Below are positions 54,994 to 63,732 of a DNA stretch of 64,000 nucleotides, piece by piece (the first letter of the stretch is position 1; every line of letters starts with the position of its first letter). The notes under the pieces are model-generated. The model was not told the DNA's origin and did no database searches. It was given only the letters and a program-made list of their open reading frames with translations. Source of the stretch: Psychrosphaera ytuae (GTDB lineage: Bacteria > Pseudomonadota > Gammaproteobacteria > Enterobacterales > Alteromonadaceae); NCBI RefSeq assembly GCF_017638545.1, contig NZ_CP072110.1, forward strand, positions 372,001-436,000, given 5' to 3'. Made by a program: the position numbers and the translations under genes.

Positions 54994-55455
54994 TCAATTT
55001 ACTCTGAAAGTTTCGATTAATTTTAGGCTCAGTTCTAATTTTTTGCCTGCAAGAAATTGATAATCATCTTTTTCCTGCTTTAAAACAAATAAATACTCTT
55101 TTCCAACAATATAGCTAGGCGCTCTTTGCGCTATTCCATCGATTTCTTCCCAATTTACAGGATGAAAAGTGTCTCCAAAACAAGAAGTATACGTTGCTGT
55201 ATAGCCCTCAATGTAGCTTGAAGTTGAGCCTTTTAGGATTTCATCAACGTGAATAACTACGCCGCTAGAGCGGCAAAACTTTTCAACAGTACACTTATCT
55301 TTTCGATGGTATGTTCTTTTGACAGTCCCGATTACAACCAATGAATTAGAATTCATTGCTTCTAGAAAATGATTTTTATATTTATCTTCCCCTGTTAACA
55401 CACAGGAAAAAGAAAGGAATGATACAAAAAGTGTTAAAAGTAACGCAAATCTCAT
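54994..55455 (-). CDS. exported cassette protein (153 aa)
   Basis: Not recognised. Signal peptide MRFALLLTLFVSFLSFSC; Cys18 may or may not be lipidated. Five further cysteines, two close together (CTVEKFC), suggest disulfides in the periplasm. The fold looks OB-like or TIMP-like (VVIGTVKRTYHRKD, EEIDGIAQR, YIVGKEYLFVLK), which is only a guess. Confidence 0.6.
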   Translation of the reverse strand: MRFALLLTLFVSFLSFSCVLTGEDKYKNHFLEAMNSNSLVVIGTVKRTYHRKDKCTVEKFCRSSGVVIHVDEILKGSTSSYIEGYTATYTSCFGDTFHPVNWEEIDGIAQRAPSYIVGKEYLFVLKQEKDDYQFLAGKKLELSLKLIETFRVN

Positions 55456-55552
55456 GACGCAGCTAACTCTTAAATATGGGACATAAACAGGCAGACCAAA
55501 TTGGCGAAGCGATTCGCCTGTTTGTGCCTAACCCCGCCGGCGGGTGACGTAA
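55456..55552 (-). repeat. attC-like site at the right edge, first arm replaced
   Basis: Minus strand: long inner arms aaacaggc / gcctgttt, end AAGAGTTAGC as in good sites, but the outer first arm is a GC-rich stretch with a 12-bp perfect palindrome cccgccggcggg (55533-55544). Probably a damaged or recombined site closing the array. Confidence 0.5.
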
Positions 55553-55603
55553 TGTTTTTGCTATGCATTTGGCCATCGAATCCTATTTACTCGTAAACCA
55601 TCA

Positions 55604-55984
55604 TCAAACGCTTGAACCAGTTTGTTGCCTCCATTCAAAAGAAAGTAATTGATTTACAGCCATTCCTACACAGAAAAGCAAAATACCCCAGAAGAAAAAA
55701 GGATCTTCTTTCATAGATATACCACCATGCTTTCCTGGGATATATTCGAAATAAAAGGCCGCTATAGCGACAATTAAAACAAAAGAAGAAGTGGCAATTT
55801 TTTCGTTATTAGTGCGTTTTCGTTTGGTTTTTGTAGCTTTTTGCATGACTTTAGGCGCGGCTTCCTCTCGCAACTTTATTTCTATTAGTAAGTTTTCATA
55901 TCGCTCAGGGTAAGCATCCTTATTAATATTTACTTTCACATCATACAACTCTTCGAGTGTGTAAGATTGATAATCTGGTTTCAC
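55604..55984 (-). CDS. cassette-type protein with YTLEEL-repeat-like N-terminus and two helices (126 aa)
   Basis: N-terminal DYQSYTLEELYDVKVNINKDAYPERYENLLIEI resembles the short helical unit common in small membrane proteins of integron arrays. A basic linker (KTKRKRT) precedes two membrane helices (about 65-82 and 96-114). Function unknown. Rightmost array gene. Confidence 0.6.
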   Translation of the reverse strand: MKPDYQSYTLEELYDVKVNINKDAYPERYENLLIEIKLREEAAPKVMQKATKTKRKRTNNEKIATSSFVLIVAIAAFYFEYIPGKHGGISMKEDPFFFWGILLFCVGMAVNQLLSFEWRQQTGSSV

Positions 55985-56054
55985 CTAATCTGTCCTTAGA
56001 AATATAAAAGTTCTTATTTATCAAATAATACTACCTACAGTTTCCTAAACAAGT

Positions 56055-56262
56055 TTAAATTGCACCAATAACTGTTGCAGCAAATGACTTAAAATCACCG
56101 GGCTTATGAGCTCGATAAAAGGAAGTTGCAGGAGGTAGATGAAACTGTACTTGCTTTACATCAAACTTCTTTTTTAATTCGCTATAAACAGGATCAACGA
56201 CCGCTCCTATCGCCGCCCTATCTTGGTCACTTATTGCTTTGGGGCAAAAAAAGGTTCAGTTA
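56055..56262 (-). pseudogene. remnant of a cache-type sensor domain
   Basis: A 68-codon open stretch with no start codon ends at TAA 56055. It reads AAIGAVVDPVYSELKKKFDV, then KQVQFHLPPATSFYRAHKP. The FHLPPATSF-x-R-x-HKP phrase is typical of periplasmic cache domains in chemoreceptors and diguanylate cyclases. Nothing of the transmembrane or output domain is left, so it is a gene fragment. Confidence 0.55.
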
Positions 56263-56285
56263 CATTTAAATATATAACCAAATTT

Positions 56286-56321
56286 CATTTTTTGATTTTT
56301 TGATTTTTTGATTTTTTTAAG
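56286..56321. repeat. short tandem repeat, unit about 8 bp (ttttttga)
   Basis: Three to four units of ttttttga in a row between the cache remnant and the MerR gene. Together with the remnant this fills the 368-bp gap at 55985-56352. Confidence 0.7.
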
Positions 56322-56352
56322 CGGAAATATTAAAAGTGCTTTTTATAGGAGA

Positions 56353-56898
56353 CTATACTCTTGCAGAGCGTGACCACGCCCTAATTCGTTTTACTTCTTC
56401 TTCATCACAGCCTAAAGACTCAAGAAAGTCTTTATGCATTTCAGGTAGTTGACGCTCAAACTCTATGTGCCATTTGTGCATGGCTTCGTCGTTCATACCG
56501 GTCGCTCTTAGGATTTTTACCCACTGGTCTTTATCCATCGAATGTGTGGTTCGAAGAGATGAGTCTTTGCCTAGCAAGCTGATAAGGTTTCGCTGCTGTT
56601 CGCGCAAGCTAGCCATTTCGCGGTGCAATTCTAATAGCCTGTTTTCCAAAACATTGCTTGCGTCAGTTTGCTCAGAATTCAAGATTTCAGAGATATTTTC
56701 CAAGCTCAATCCCGCACTTCGATACATTGAAATCTTTTCCATTGCTTCGAGATCGGATGCGGAATATAGCCGGTAATTTGCTTGAGATCGGCCTGAAGGT
56801 TTTAGAAGGTTGATTTTGTCGTAATACAAGAGCGTACTACGTGACAAATTATACTTTTTTGCTACTTGGCTTATCGTAAACAAAGTGGTTGCCTCCAT
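56353..56898 (-). CDS. MerR-family transcriptional regulator
   Basis: 181 residues. Winged helix-turn-helix FTISQVAKKYNLSRSTLLYYDKINLL then RLYSASDLEAMEKISMYRSAGLSLENI; a coiled-coil dimer helix follows (about 85-115). The C-terminal part has no MerR-type metal cysteines; its effector is unknown. Followed upstream (transcript-wise) by a small gene 6 bp away, so they may be cotranscribed. Confidence 0.88.
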   Translation of the reverse strand: MEATTLFTISQVAKKYNLSRSTLLYYDKINLLKPSGRSQANYRLYSASDLEAMEKISMYRSAGLSLENISEILNSEQTDASNVLENRLLELHREMASLREQQRNLISLLGKDSSLRTTHSMDKDQWVKILRATGMNDEAMHKWHIEFERQLPEMHKDFLESLGCDEEEVKRIRAWSRSARV

Positions 56899-56904
56899 AC
56901 TCTT

Positions 56905-57330
56905 TTAAACACTCAAGTTGTCATTATATAAAACCTTTAACGGCTTTTTATCTGGTGTTACGAAAGTGCATGCCGCTTCACTGCTGTGCAGTCGCTGTTC
57001 ACTATAATACTCGTTTAGTACCTTTGGTAGATAATTGACTAAATCGGGGTTTGTTTTAACAAAGGTTAAAAAACTTGGAGACCCGCTTTTCTTTATTCGC
57101 TTTGCAATAAGATGAAAAGTAACCACAGTGAGGGTAAAGTGAAATTTATCTTGCGCACCTAAGTGGTAAGCGTACTGTTTTATTCCTTGTAACAGCTTAC
57201 GCTCGGCCGTATTTTGATCAAAACGTGATAAATAAAGCCAAGCAATTCTTAAGTGCCCCAGGTGATTAAACTCTGAAGGTGGCAAGGTTAGGTTTTCAAA
57301 TTGCGAGATAAAATCTTTGTCATTTAACAT
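56905..57330 (-). CDS. conserved hypothetical protein (141 aa)
   Basis: Not recognised. ATG at 57330 has gaggaagataat upstream. All-helical with a HLGHLRIAWLYLSRF motif near residue 25 and no membrane segment. Located between LysE and MerR genes in the same direction; possibly one transcript. Confidence 0.6.
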   Translation of the reverse strand: MLNDKDFISQFENLTLPPSEFNHLGHLRIAWLYLSRFDQNTAERKLLQGIKQYAYHLGAQDKFHFTLTVVTFHLIAKRIKKSGSPSFLTFVKTNPDLVNYLPKVLNEYYSEQRLHSSEAACTFVTPDKKPLKVLYNDNLSV

Positions 57331-57411
57331 TATTATCTTCCTCAAACACATGACGGGCTGAGGAAGATAAACTGTAAAGTTGTAGACAGGTCAAAGTTTA
57401 AAAATTAAAAC

Positions 57412-58095
57412 CTAAAACAAAAACTCACTGGTTAAGATATGAACTGCCAACAAGATAAGTACCCACCCCATAATTCGGTCAAATAGGTACCCTTTTTCGC
57501 TGAACATTGCACGAACTCTCTTGTGGGATAACAAAAGGGAAAGGCTACAAAACCAAGCCGTAGTTGCCAAGGCAAGATAAACCCCATATACACCTTGAAC
57601 TAACATTGGTGTATCTGCAGAAATGACAACTGTGAACAACGACAAAAAGAACAAGGTTGCTTTGGGGTTTAACCCATTCGTCATAAAGCCAATCACAAAC
57701 GCTTTACGCGAAGTAATTTGTTCGTTTTGGATTTGCGTCGTATCGCTCGAATTAGCATCTATCGCAGACCCTAACCCACCGACTGAATTGATCTCAGGCT
57801 TAGGCGAGCGAACTGCACCAGACCCGATATAAATCAAAAATGCAGCCGCGACTACTATGAGTACATCATATAACCATGGAGTGCTGTTAATAACCAGGCC
57901 TATACCCGCGAGTGCATAGGCTACGTGAATAAGAATAGCGGTACCCACACCAACACTTGTTATAAGCGCTGTTTTACGTCCATATTTTATTGAGTTTTTA
58001 AGGACAACTGCAAAATCAGGTCCTGGGCTTGCAACTGCGATCAAATGTGCAATCGCGATCGTCATAAACTCCAAATAATAACGCTCTAGTTCCAT
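57412..58095 (-). CDS. LysE-family amino-acid exporter
   Basis: 227 residues, six helices. N-terminal LIAVASPGPDFAVVLKNSI is the LysE/RhtB signature. Sits 7 bp downstream of ydiJ in the same direction. Substrate (amino acid, homoserine lactone or similar) cannot be told. Confidence 0.9.
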   Translation of the reverse strand: MELERYYLEFMTIAIAHLIAVASPGPDFAVVLKNSIKYGRKTALITSVGVGTAILIHVAYALAGIGLVINSTPWLYDVLIVVAAAFLIYIGSGAVRSPKPEINSVGGLGSAIDANSSDTTQIQNEQITSRKAFVIGFMTNGLNPKATLFFLSLFTVVISADTPMLVQGVYGVYLALATTAWFCSLSLLLSHKRVRAMFSEKGYLFDRIMGWVLILLAVHILTSEFLF

Positions 58096-58102
58096 CTTTT
58101 AG

Positions 58103-61100
58103 TTAATCCATCAAATCCGCAATAAGTTGTATAGGGTGTCGTAACTGTTTGGTATGAAATCGTTTTGTTTGGCAACGGCAACTAAAGCCTGTCGCAAAAG
58201 CTTCATCACTTTTATCTTTGTTTAGCGAGTCACGCCAGCTCATATCAAACAATTGTTTGGTTGTTTCTTGATTGGCTTTTTCATGACCAAACGTACCCGC
58301 CATTCCGCAACAGCCAGTGTTTACGGCATGTCCTTTGATACCGAGTTTTGCCAGAATTAAAGGCCAATGTTTGGGGCTATCCACAAGTAATGATTTTTCC
58401 GTACAGTGGTTAAAAATAGATACAGAGTCAAATCCTTGCGACTTGTTGAAGTTTGATTTACTTAAATCTTGCTCAACCAGCCACTCGCTTAGCAATTTAA
58501 CGTCAAATTTGATGTTGTCCTTGCCTAACGCCTTAATGTACTCGTCTCTATACGCTAGGGTCATGGATGCGTCTAGTCCCACCATTGGGTGATTGAGCGT
58601 TGCTATTTTGTTATAAAAAGCAGCAGCCTCATCAGCCGTTTTTAAAAATTTAGTTAAAAAGCCTTTGACGTGTTCTGGCTTTCCGTTTGCTTTAAATGGT
58701 AGCAATACCGGTTTGAATCCTAGCCCTTTTAACGCTTTAACCGTATCTAAGACTAGGCCTGATTCAAAGCTCGAGGTAAATGCATCTTGAACAATAAAAA
58801 CAACATTTTGTTGCTTTTTATATCTATCAAATTCATTTTCGTCATACAGGTTGGCCACAGGCACTGTGCTTTCTGGGTTCTGTGTTAATTTTGGCGCGTC
58901 GACATAACCAATCCAATTTTCGGTGATGTACTTGGCGATTGGATTAAACATAAGGCTATTCGCCAATCGCGGGAACTTAGCCGCTAAAGGCATTAGTTTT
59001 TCGACATTGCCTACTAAGTGATCGCTTATTTTTCTGAAATAGCGCAAATAATACGCTTCTAAGAACTGCGCTCTAAAGGTTGGTACGTCTACTTTTACAG
59101 GACACGCTGTTGTACAAGCTTTACAGGCCAAACAGGCATCCATGCTATCTTTAACCTCATGACTAAAGTCATATTGGCCGAGTGCTTTGGCAGTCGTGTT
59201 AATTAACTTGTTAGGTAATCTAAGTAACTGCATGACACCGGTTTTTGCCATGTTAATTGGCGTTGATGTCATATTTTCGCCTTGAAGCCTTAACCATTCG
59301 CGCATAAGCGTCGCGCGCCCCTTCGGTGAAAATCTGCGGTCATTGCTTGCTTTGTACGATGGGCACATTACAGATGACACATCGTAGTTATAACAAAGAC
59401 CATTGCCGTTACAGTTAACTGATGTTGCAAACTCGGTTCTGACTTCTGTTGGGATCTGTTTGTCAAAGTAAGCTCTTTTAGTGGCATCAACCGACACTAA
59501 CTTATCTTTGCTATTAATAGGTGTACAAATCTTGCCAGGGTTGAGCCTGTTTTTTGGGTCAAATACGCCTTTGATCTTACGAATTTCTTGAAATAAAGCC
59601 TCGCCAAAAAACTCTGGCCCATATTCACTGCGGAAACCCTTGCCGTGTTCACCCCACATTAAACCTTTGTATTTTGCCGTCAGGGCAACCACTTGATCGG
59701 AAATAACGCGCATCAGTTTTTCTTGTTGCGGGTCCATTAAATCCAAAGCTGGTCGAACGTGTAGGACGCCAGCATCTACGTGGCCAAACATTCCATAATC
59801 AAGTTCGTGAGCATCTAACAATGCTCTAAATTCGGCGATAAAATCTGCTAAATTTTCTGGTGGCACAGCGGTATCTTCGGCGAATGCGATAGGCTTTTTA
59901 TTGCCTTTTACGTTACCTAACAGGCCAACGGACTTTTTACGCATCGCATACATCTTTAACATGTCTTCACGGCTGTTGGTCACTGTATAGCCAATCACAC
60001 CTGCTTCACCATTGTTAATTAGCTCGTCCAAACGTTGGCAAAGCTTGGTGATTTTGGTTTGCTGAGACGCTTCATCTTCATCATTAAACTCTACGATATT
60101 AAGGCCATCTGTAGCAACGTCATCTCTCATTGAAACTAAATTGCTGACCTCATTCCAAATCACGTCACTCTTGGCTAAGCCCAGTACTTTACTATCCACT
60201 GTTTCAACTGAAGTGGCGTTAGCTTCCACTAAAAATGGCGAGTTGCGCAGTGCAGAATCAAAGCTGTCATAGCTAATGTTAAGCATGGTTTTAAACTTAG
60301 CAATTGGCGTAACATTGAGCTTGGCCTCAGTAATAAACGCGAGTGTTCCCTCAGAACCTGTTAACAACCGGCCTAAATCAAAGGTTTGTAATTGTTCATC
60401 AAAAACATTTTCAAGATCGTAACCAGTAAGAAAGCGATTAAGTCGTGGGAAGGTTTTTAAAATCGTTTCGCGGTGCCCTTCACAAGTTTCTAATGCTTGG
60501 CGGTATAAACTTGCTTCGAAGTTTTTGCCATTAGCTTTTTGTTCCGCTTCTGATTTTGAAATTCGCTTGGTATGTAGAAGATCGCCGGCCATGGTCACAG
60601 CGGTCATCTCTAATACATGGTTGCTCGTTTTGCCATATACCAAAGAGCCTTGACCTGACGCATCAGTGTTTATCATGCCACCGATTGTCGCTCTGTTTGA
60701 CGTTGATAGGTCAGGCGCAAAAAAGAACCCATGAGGGCGCAAAAAATCATTCAGTTGGTCTTTGATTACACCCGTTTGGACTTTTACCCATCCCTCTTCA
60801 GCGTTAAAGTCGATAATCCCACGCATATGACGAGACATGTCTACGACTATTTTTTCTGTCAGCGCTTGTCCGTTTGTCCCTGTACCACCGCCTTTCGGCG
60901 TAAACTTCAGTTTTTGATATTTTTTGTCGTTGGCGAGTTCGGTTAACGCTAATAAATCATCTGTATCTTTTGGAAATACGATAGCTTGTGGAAGCACCTG
61001 ATAAACGCTGTTGTCAGTAGCCTGGGACAAACGTGATGAGTAATTAGTATCGATGTCGCCTTTAAACGGCATTGAAGACGTAGTTTTTGCCGCAAGTTCT

Positions 61101-61159
61101 TTACAAAATGCTAAAACGGTAGGATGAACGAGTTGCTGCTTAGGAATTCTTTTGATCAT
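58103..61159 (-). CDS. ydiJ: FAD-linked/Fe-S D-2-hydroxyglutarate dehydrogenase YdiJ-type
   Basis: 1018 residues, the length of E. coli YdiJ, which oxidises D-2-hydroxyglutarate. Domains: FAD-binding PCMH part (PQAIVFPKDTDDLLAL, PKGGGTGTNGQAL), FAD-oxidase C part with HVDAGVLHVRP, two 4Fe-4S-type cysteine sets (CNGNGLCYNYDVSSVMCPS and CLACKACTTACPVKVD), and a CCG domain (HCTEKSLL, NTGCCGMAG). Cytoplasmic or membrane-peripheral; electrons probably pass to quinone. Confidence 0.93.
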   Translation of the reverse strand: MIKRIPKQQLVHPTVLAFCKELAAKTTSSMPFKGDIDTNYSSRLSQATDNSVYQVLPQAIVFPKDTDDLLALTELANDKKYQKLKFTPKGGGTGTNGQALTEKIVVDMSRHMRGIIDFNAEEGWVKVQTGVIKDQLNDFLRPHGFFFAPDLSTSNRATIGGMINTDASGQGSLVYGKTSNHVLEMTAVTMAGDLLHTKRISKSEAEQKANGKNFEASLYRQALETCEGHRETILKTFPRLNRFLTGYDLENVFDEQLQTFDLGRLLTGSEGTLAFITEAKLNVTPIAKFKTMLNISYDSFDSALRNSPFLVEANATSVETVDSKVLGLAKSDVIWNEVSNLVSMRDDVATDGLNIVEFNDEDEASQQTKITKLCQRLDELINNGEAGVIGYTVTNSREDMLKMYAMRKKSVGLLGNVKGNKKPIAFAEDTAVPPENLADFIAEFRALLDAHELDYGMFGHVDAGVLHVRPALDLMDPQQEKLMRVISDQVVALTAKYKGLMWGEHGKGFRSEYGPEFFGEALFQEIRKIKGVFDPKNRLNPGKICTPINSKDKLVSVDATKRAYFDKQIPTEVRTEFATSVNCNGNGLCYNYDVSSVMCPSYKASNDRRFSPKGRATLMREWLRLQGENMTSTPINMAKTGVMQLLRLPNKLINTTAKALGQYDFSHEVKDSMDACLACKACTTACPVKVDVPTFRAQFLEAYYLRYFRKISDHLVGNVEKLMPLAAKFPRLANSLMFNPIAKYITENWIGYVDAPKLTQNPESTVPVANLYDENEFDRYKKQQNVVFIVQDAFTSSFESGLVLDTVKALKGLGFKPVLLPFKANGKPEHVKGFLTKFLKTADEAAAFYNKIATLNHPMVGLDASMTLAYRDEYIKALGKDNIKFDVKLLSEWLVEQDLSKSNFNKSQGFDSVSIFNHCTEKSLLVDSPKHWPLILAKLGIKGHAVNTGCCGMAGTFGHEKANQETTKQLFDMSWRDSLNKDKSDEAFATGFSCRCQTKRFHTKQLRHPIQLIADLMD

Positions 61160-61208
61160 AGACCTAACTACTGATATTGCTGAAGTTGAGATCAGATTAT
61201 AACCAGTT

Positions 61209-61829
61209 CTAACTCACTAAGTCTAAACTTCTTGCCTCGGCAATTGTGTTAAACCACTTCTGAATATCCATACTGTTAGGTCTTTCAAAACTATGAATAT
61301 TTGCTTTTTTTGAATTTATATCCGCAGAAGAGTTTTCGTTTGATTGTGATGAATCAGTCTCTACAACTAAAGCACGACTAAGATCGTGGTTTAATATCTG
61401 CTCGTTGTAGCCTAGGTTGTAAAATACGTCCGCAGCTACCTTTTGTTTGCCCTCGACTAACGGCGGCTGATCCATAAGCAATGATAGTTGTGCGTTTTTG
61501 AACTGATCGTCTTTGACCATTTTGTTTAACGATAATGAACGTTCTGGGTCTGCCACACCATAGATAGGACATTTTTTTACATAAAAAACGTCATTCATTA
61601 ATACGTCTTTAAACATATTCGGAGTGTCGATTTGTTTGAATTCGTCGAATTGCGTTGCGTCTTGGGTTGCCATCGCCAAAAGTAAGTCAAAGCTAGGCTT
61701 GTCATTTTCACGCGCAGAACGAGCCACACCTGAATAAACAGACGCTTCCGTAATGACATTTTTATTCACTTCCGCGGCAAAGGCCTGGTCGTGAGTTGAT
61801 TGACTTGTTTGGTGAATATTTGTACGCAT
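61209..61829 (-). CDS. hypothetical protein (206 aa)
   Basis: Not recognised with confidence. Soluble, no signal peptide, Ser/Asn-rich segment near residues 160-180. The pattern SFDLLLAMATQDATQF recalls the VC2046/SO_2500 family of conserved gammaproteobacterial proteins, but this is weak. ATG 61829 is preferred over GTG 61847. Confidence 0.6.
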   Translation of the reverse strand: MRTNIHQTSQSTHDQAFAAEVNKNVITEASVYSGVARSARENDKPSFDLLLAMATQDATQFDEFKQIDTPNMFKDVLMNDVFYVKKCPIYGVADPERSLSLNKMVKDDQFKNAQLSLLMDQPPLVEGKQKVAADVFYNLGYNEQILNHDLSRALVVETDSSQSNENSSADINSKKANIHSFERPNSMDIQKWFNTIAEARSLDLVS

Positions 61830-61893
61830 TTGACTGATTTCTTTCACAATTAGTTATTAAATCGGCATTCGAAACAAAAACTTTAATAAAATG

Positions 61894-61921
61894 TTTACAT
61901 TCATTTTCGGTTTGTTATTAT
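61894..61921 (+). promoter_or_regulatory. promoter of tRNA-Tyr
   Basis: -35 tttaca and -10 tattat with a 16-bp spacer, followed by a GC-rich discriminator (gcgcacc), as usual for stable-RNA promoters under stringent control. Confidence 0.75.
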
Positions 61922-61932
61922 GCGCACCGTTC

Positions 61933-62017
61933 GGAGGGGTTCCCGAGTGGCCAAAGGGATCAGACTGTAAATCTGACGGCTCTGCCTTCGGTGGTTCGAA
62001 TCCACCTCCCTCCACCA
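61933..62017 (+). tRNA. tRNA-Tyr (anticodon GTA)
   Basis: 85 nt class II tRNA with encoded CCA. Acceptor stem ggagggg/tccctcc (one G-U), D arm with gccaaag, anticodon GTA at 61967-61969, long variable arm, T loop ggttcgaatcc. Followed by a terminator. Confidence 0.97.
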
Positions 62018-62030
62018 TCATTCAAAAGAA

Positions 62031-62058
62031 AAGCGCACTCAATGAGTGCGCTTTTTTT
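62031..62058 (+). terminator. rho-independent terminator of tRNA-Tyr
   Basis: Stem aagcgcactc/gagtgcgctt with a short loop and T7. Confidence 0.92.
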
Positions 62059-62137
62059 GTTGATAACTTGCTAAATACCAATTTCGATATATACCTTAAG
62101 TTGATTATTAATTATTTACATAAACTTAAGGTCTCGC

Positions 62138-63244
62138 ATGAAATTCAAAACAACGCTAACTATGGCCTGTGTTTTGTTAACTTCTGCAAACGTGTTGGCT
62201 GATGTTAAGTTCACCGGTTTTGCTAGTATTAACGCAGGTAAGGTATTGAGCGGCGATGGCGTTCCTCAGTACGATGTACCCCCAACTTTTTTAGCCGATT
62301 ACCCAATCGTATCTACTTATTCTGAAGAGTGGTCATTTAGGGAAGAGTCCTTATTTGGTATCCAAATCAGTGCCGATTTGACGGAAAAATTAACCCTTAC
62401 TGGCCAAATCGTTTCACGCGGTGCTGACGATTTTAAAGCAAAAATAGAATGGGCATTTCTGTCCTACGAAATCAATGATAACTGGACGTTCCAAGCGGGT
62501 AAAAAACGACTACCGCTATTCTACTATTCCGATTTTTACGACGTAGGTTTTGCCTATACTTGGATGAGGCCGCCTGCAGATACCTATACATGGCAAGTGT
62601 TTAATTACAATGGTGCCAATGTAATGTATACAGGCAACCTAGGTGACTGGAGTTTATCCACTAACGTTTATATGGGATCAGAAGAAAGTACGGACAACAG
62701 ACTATTAAGTCAGTTTTTCTTCCTCGAACCCACAACAGAGATATGGAAAGATATTTTTGGCGCAGTAGCAAACGTATCTAACGAATGGCTCGAAATTCGA
62801 CTTACCGGCATGACATATACCAATGAACGGACCAGAAGTGGTATTCCCGTTACCTGGGGCGGCAAAGAAGAACGTGACGGCACATTTTTGGGACTAGCAG
62901 TCAATGTCACTTATGACAATGCATTTTTGTTGACCGAGTTAAACCAATTGGAATTAGACGATGATGGCACACTTGATTCGCTTATGGTTTCTGTTGGCTA
63001 TAACTTTGACGGTTTCATTCCTTTCATCGCTTACTCTGAACTAGAACAAACTGGAAACTATTTAGACGGGTCTGTCATTCCCGATGGCGAAAACCACAAC
63101 ACGTTTTCTGTTGGTTTTAGGTATGACTTCCACGCATCAGCAGCGTTCAAGATGCAATACGATAAAGTCGAAGATAATTCATTCGAGTACGCCGTTGCAG
63201 GTGATAGCAGTGCGCTTACGTTTGGCGTAGATTTAGTATTTTAA
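62138..63244 (+). CDS. porin-like outer-membrane beta-barrel protein
   Basis: 368 residues. Signal peptide ending VLA, then KFTGFASINAGKVL, alternating amphipathic strands (ISADLTEKLTLTGQIVSRG, WTFQAGKKRLPLFYYSDF) and a terminal FGVDLVF with the C-terminal Phe of outer-membrane proteins. Paired with the small phosphate-binding-like gene 12 bp downstream, so an operon; uptake of an anion is a reasonable guess. Confidence 0.82.
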   Translation: MKFKTTLTMACVLLTSANVLADVKFTGFASINAGKVLSGDGVPQYDVPPTFLADYPIVSTYSEEWSFREESLFGIQISADLTEKLTLTGQIVSRGADDFKAKIEWAFLSYEINDNWTFQAGKKRLPLFYYSDFYDVGFAYTWMRPPADTYTWQVFNYNGANVMYTGNLGDWSLSTNVYMGSEESTDNRLLSQFFFLEPTTEIWKDIFGAVANVSNEWLEIRLTGMTYTNERTRSGIPVTWGGKEERDGTFLGLAVNVTYDNAFLLTELNQLELDDDGTLDSLMVSVGYNFDGFIPFIAYSELEQTGNYLDGSVIPDGENHNTFSVGFRYDFHASAAFKMQYDKVEDNSFEYAVAGDSSALTFGVDLVF

Positions 63245-63256
63245 CAAGGGGCTAAT

Positions 63257-63664
63257 ATGAAAAAGTTAACTATGACACTTTCTTTGCTACTGAGCTTTAG
63301 TGCATTTGCGGATGTAGCAGTCATTGTCCACCCATCCAACAACTCCACGTTAGATGAAAAAGCCATAGCGCGTATCTTTACTGGAAAAATGAAGACGTTT
63401 CCTGACGGAAGCCAAATAATTCCTGTTAACTTGGCGGCAGGTAATGCTGTCACACAGGAGTTTAATACAAAAGCTTTAAATCGCAGTGAAAGCCAATTAA
63501 AGGCCTATTGGTCAAAACTGGTGTTTACCGGTAAAGGCACCCCACCTCAAGAGGTTGGTAGTGCGGAAGAAGCGATTAAGTTGGTTGCTTCAAACCCCAA
63601 TACCATCAGTTTTGTTGATGCCAGTAAAGTGACAGGTGATGTTAAAGTTGCATTAAAGCTTTAA
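63257..63664 (+). CDS. small phosphate-binding-like periplasmic protein
   Basis: 135 residues with a signal peptide ending AFA. PBP-like single lobe: DEKAIARIFTGKMKTFPDG and PNTISFVDAS, as in the short PstS-like proteins found next to porins in marine Alteromonadales. At half the usual PstS length it may bind ligand as a dimer or only regulate the porin. Confidence 0.82.
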   Translation: MKKLTMTLSLLLSFSAFADVAVIVHPSNNSTLDEKAIARIFTGKMKTFPDGSQIIPVNLAAGNAVTQEFNTKALNRSESQLKAYWSKLVFTGKGTPPQEVGSAEEAIKLVASNPNTISFVDASKVTGDVKVALKL

Positions 63665-63691
63665 CGAAAGCGACTTTATTGCAATGTGATC

Positions 63692-63722
63692 AAAAAAGCC
63701 ATTTCAAACGAAATGGCTTTTT
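63692..63722. terminator. terminator between the periplasmic protein and the E2 gene
   Basis: Stem aaagccattt/aaatggcttt with runs of A and T on both sides; can act for both converging genes. Confidence 0.88.
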
Positions 63723-63732
63723 GTTTTTGCTA

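Noticed and set aside
47778..55552. CRISPR array as explanation for the repeated sites
   Set aside because: Sites are about 90-200 bp, imperfect palindromes, differ in sequence and are spaced by whole genes; no short regular repeats or cas genes.
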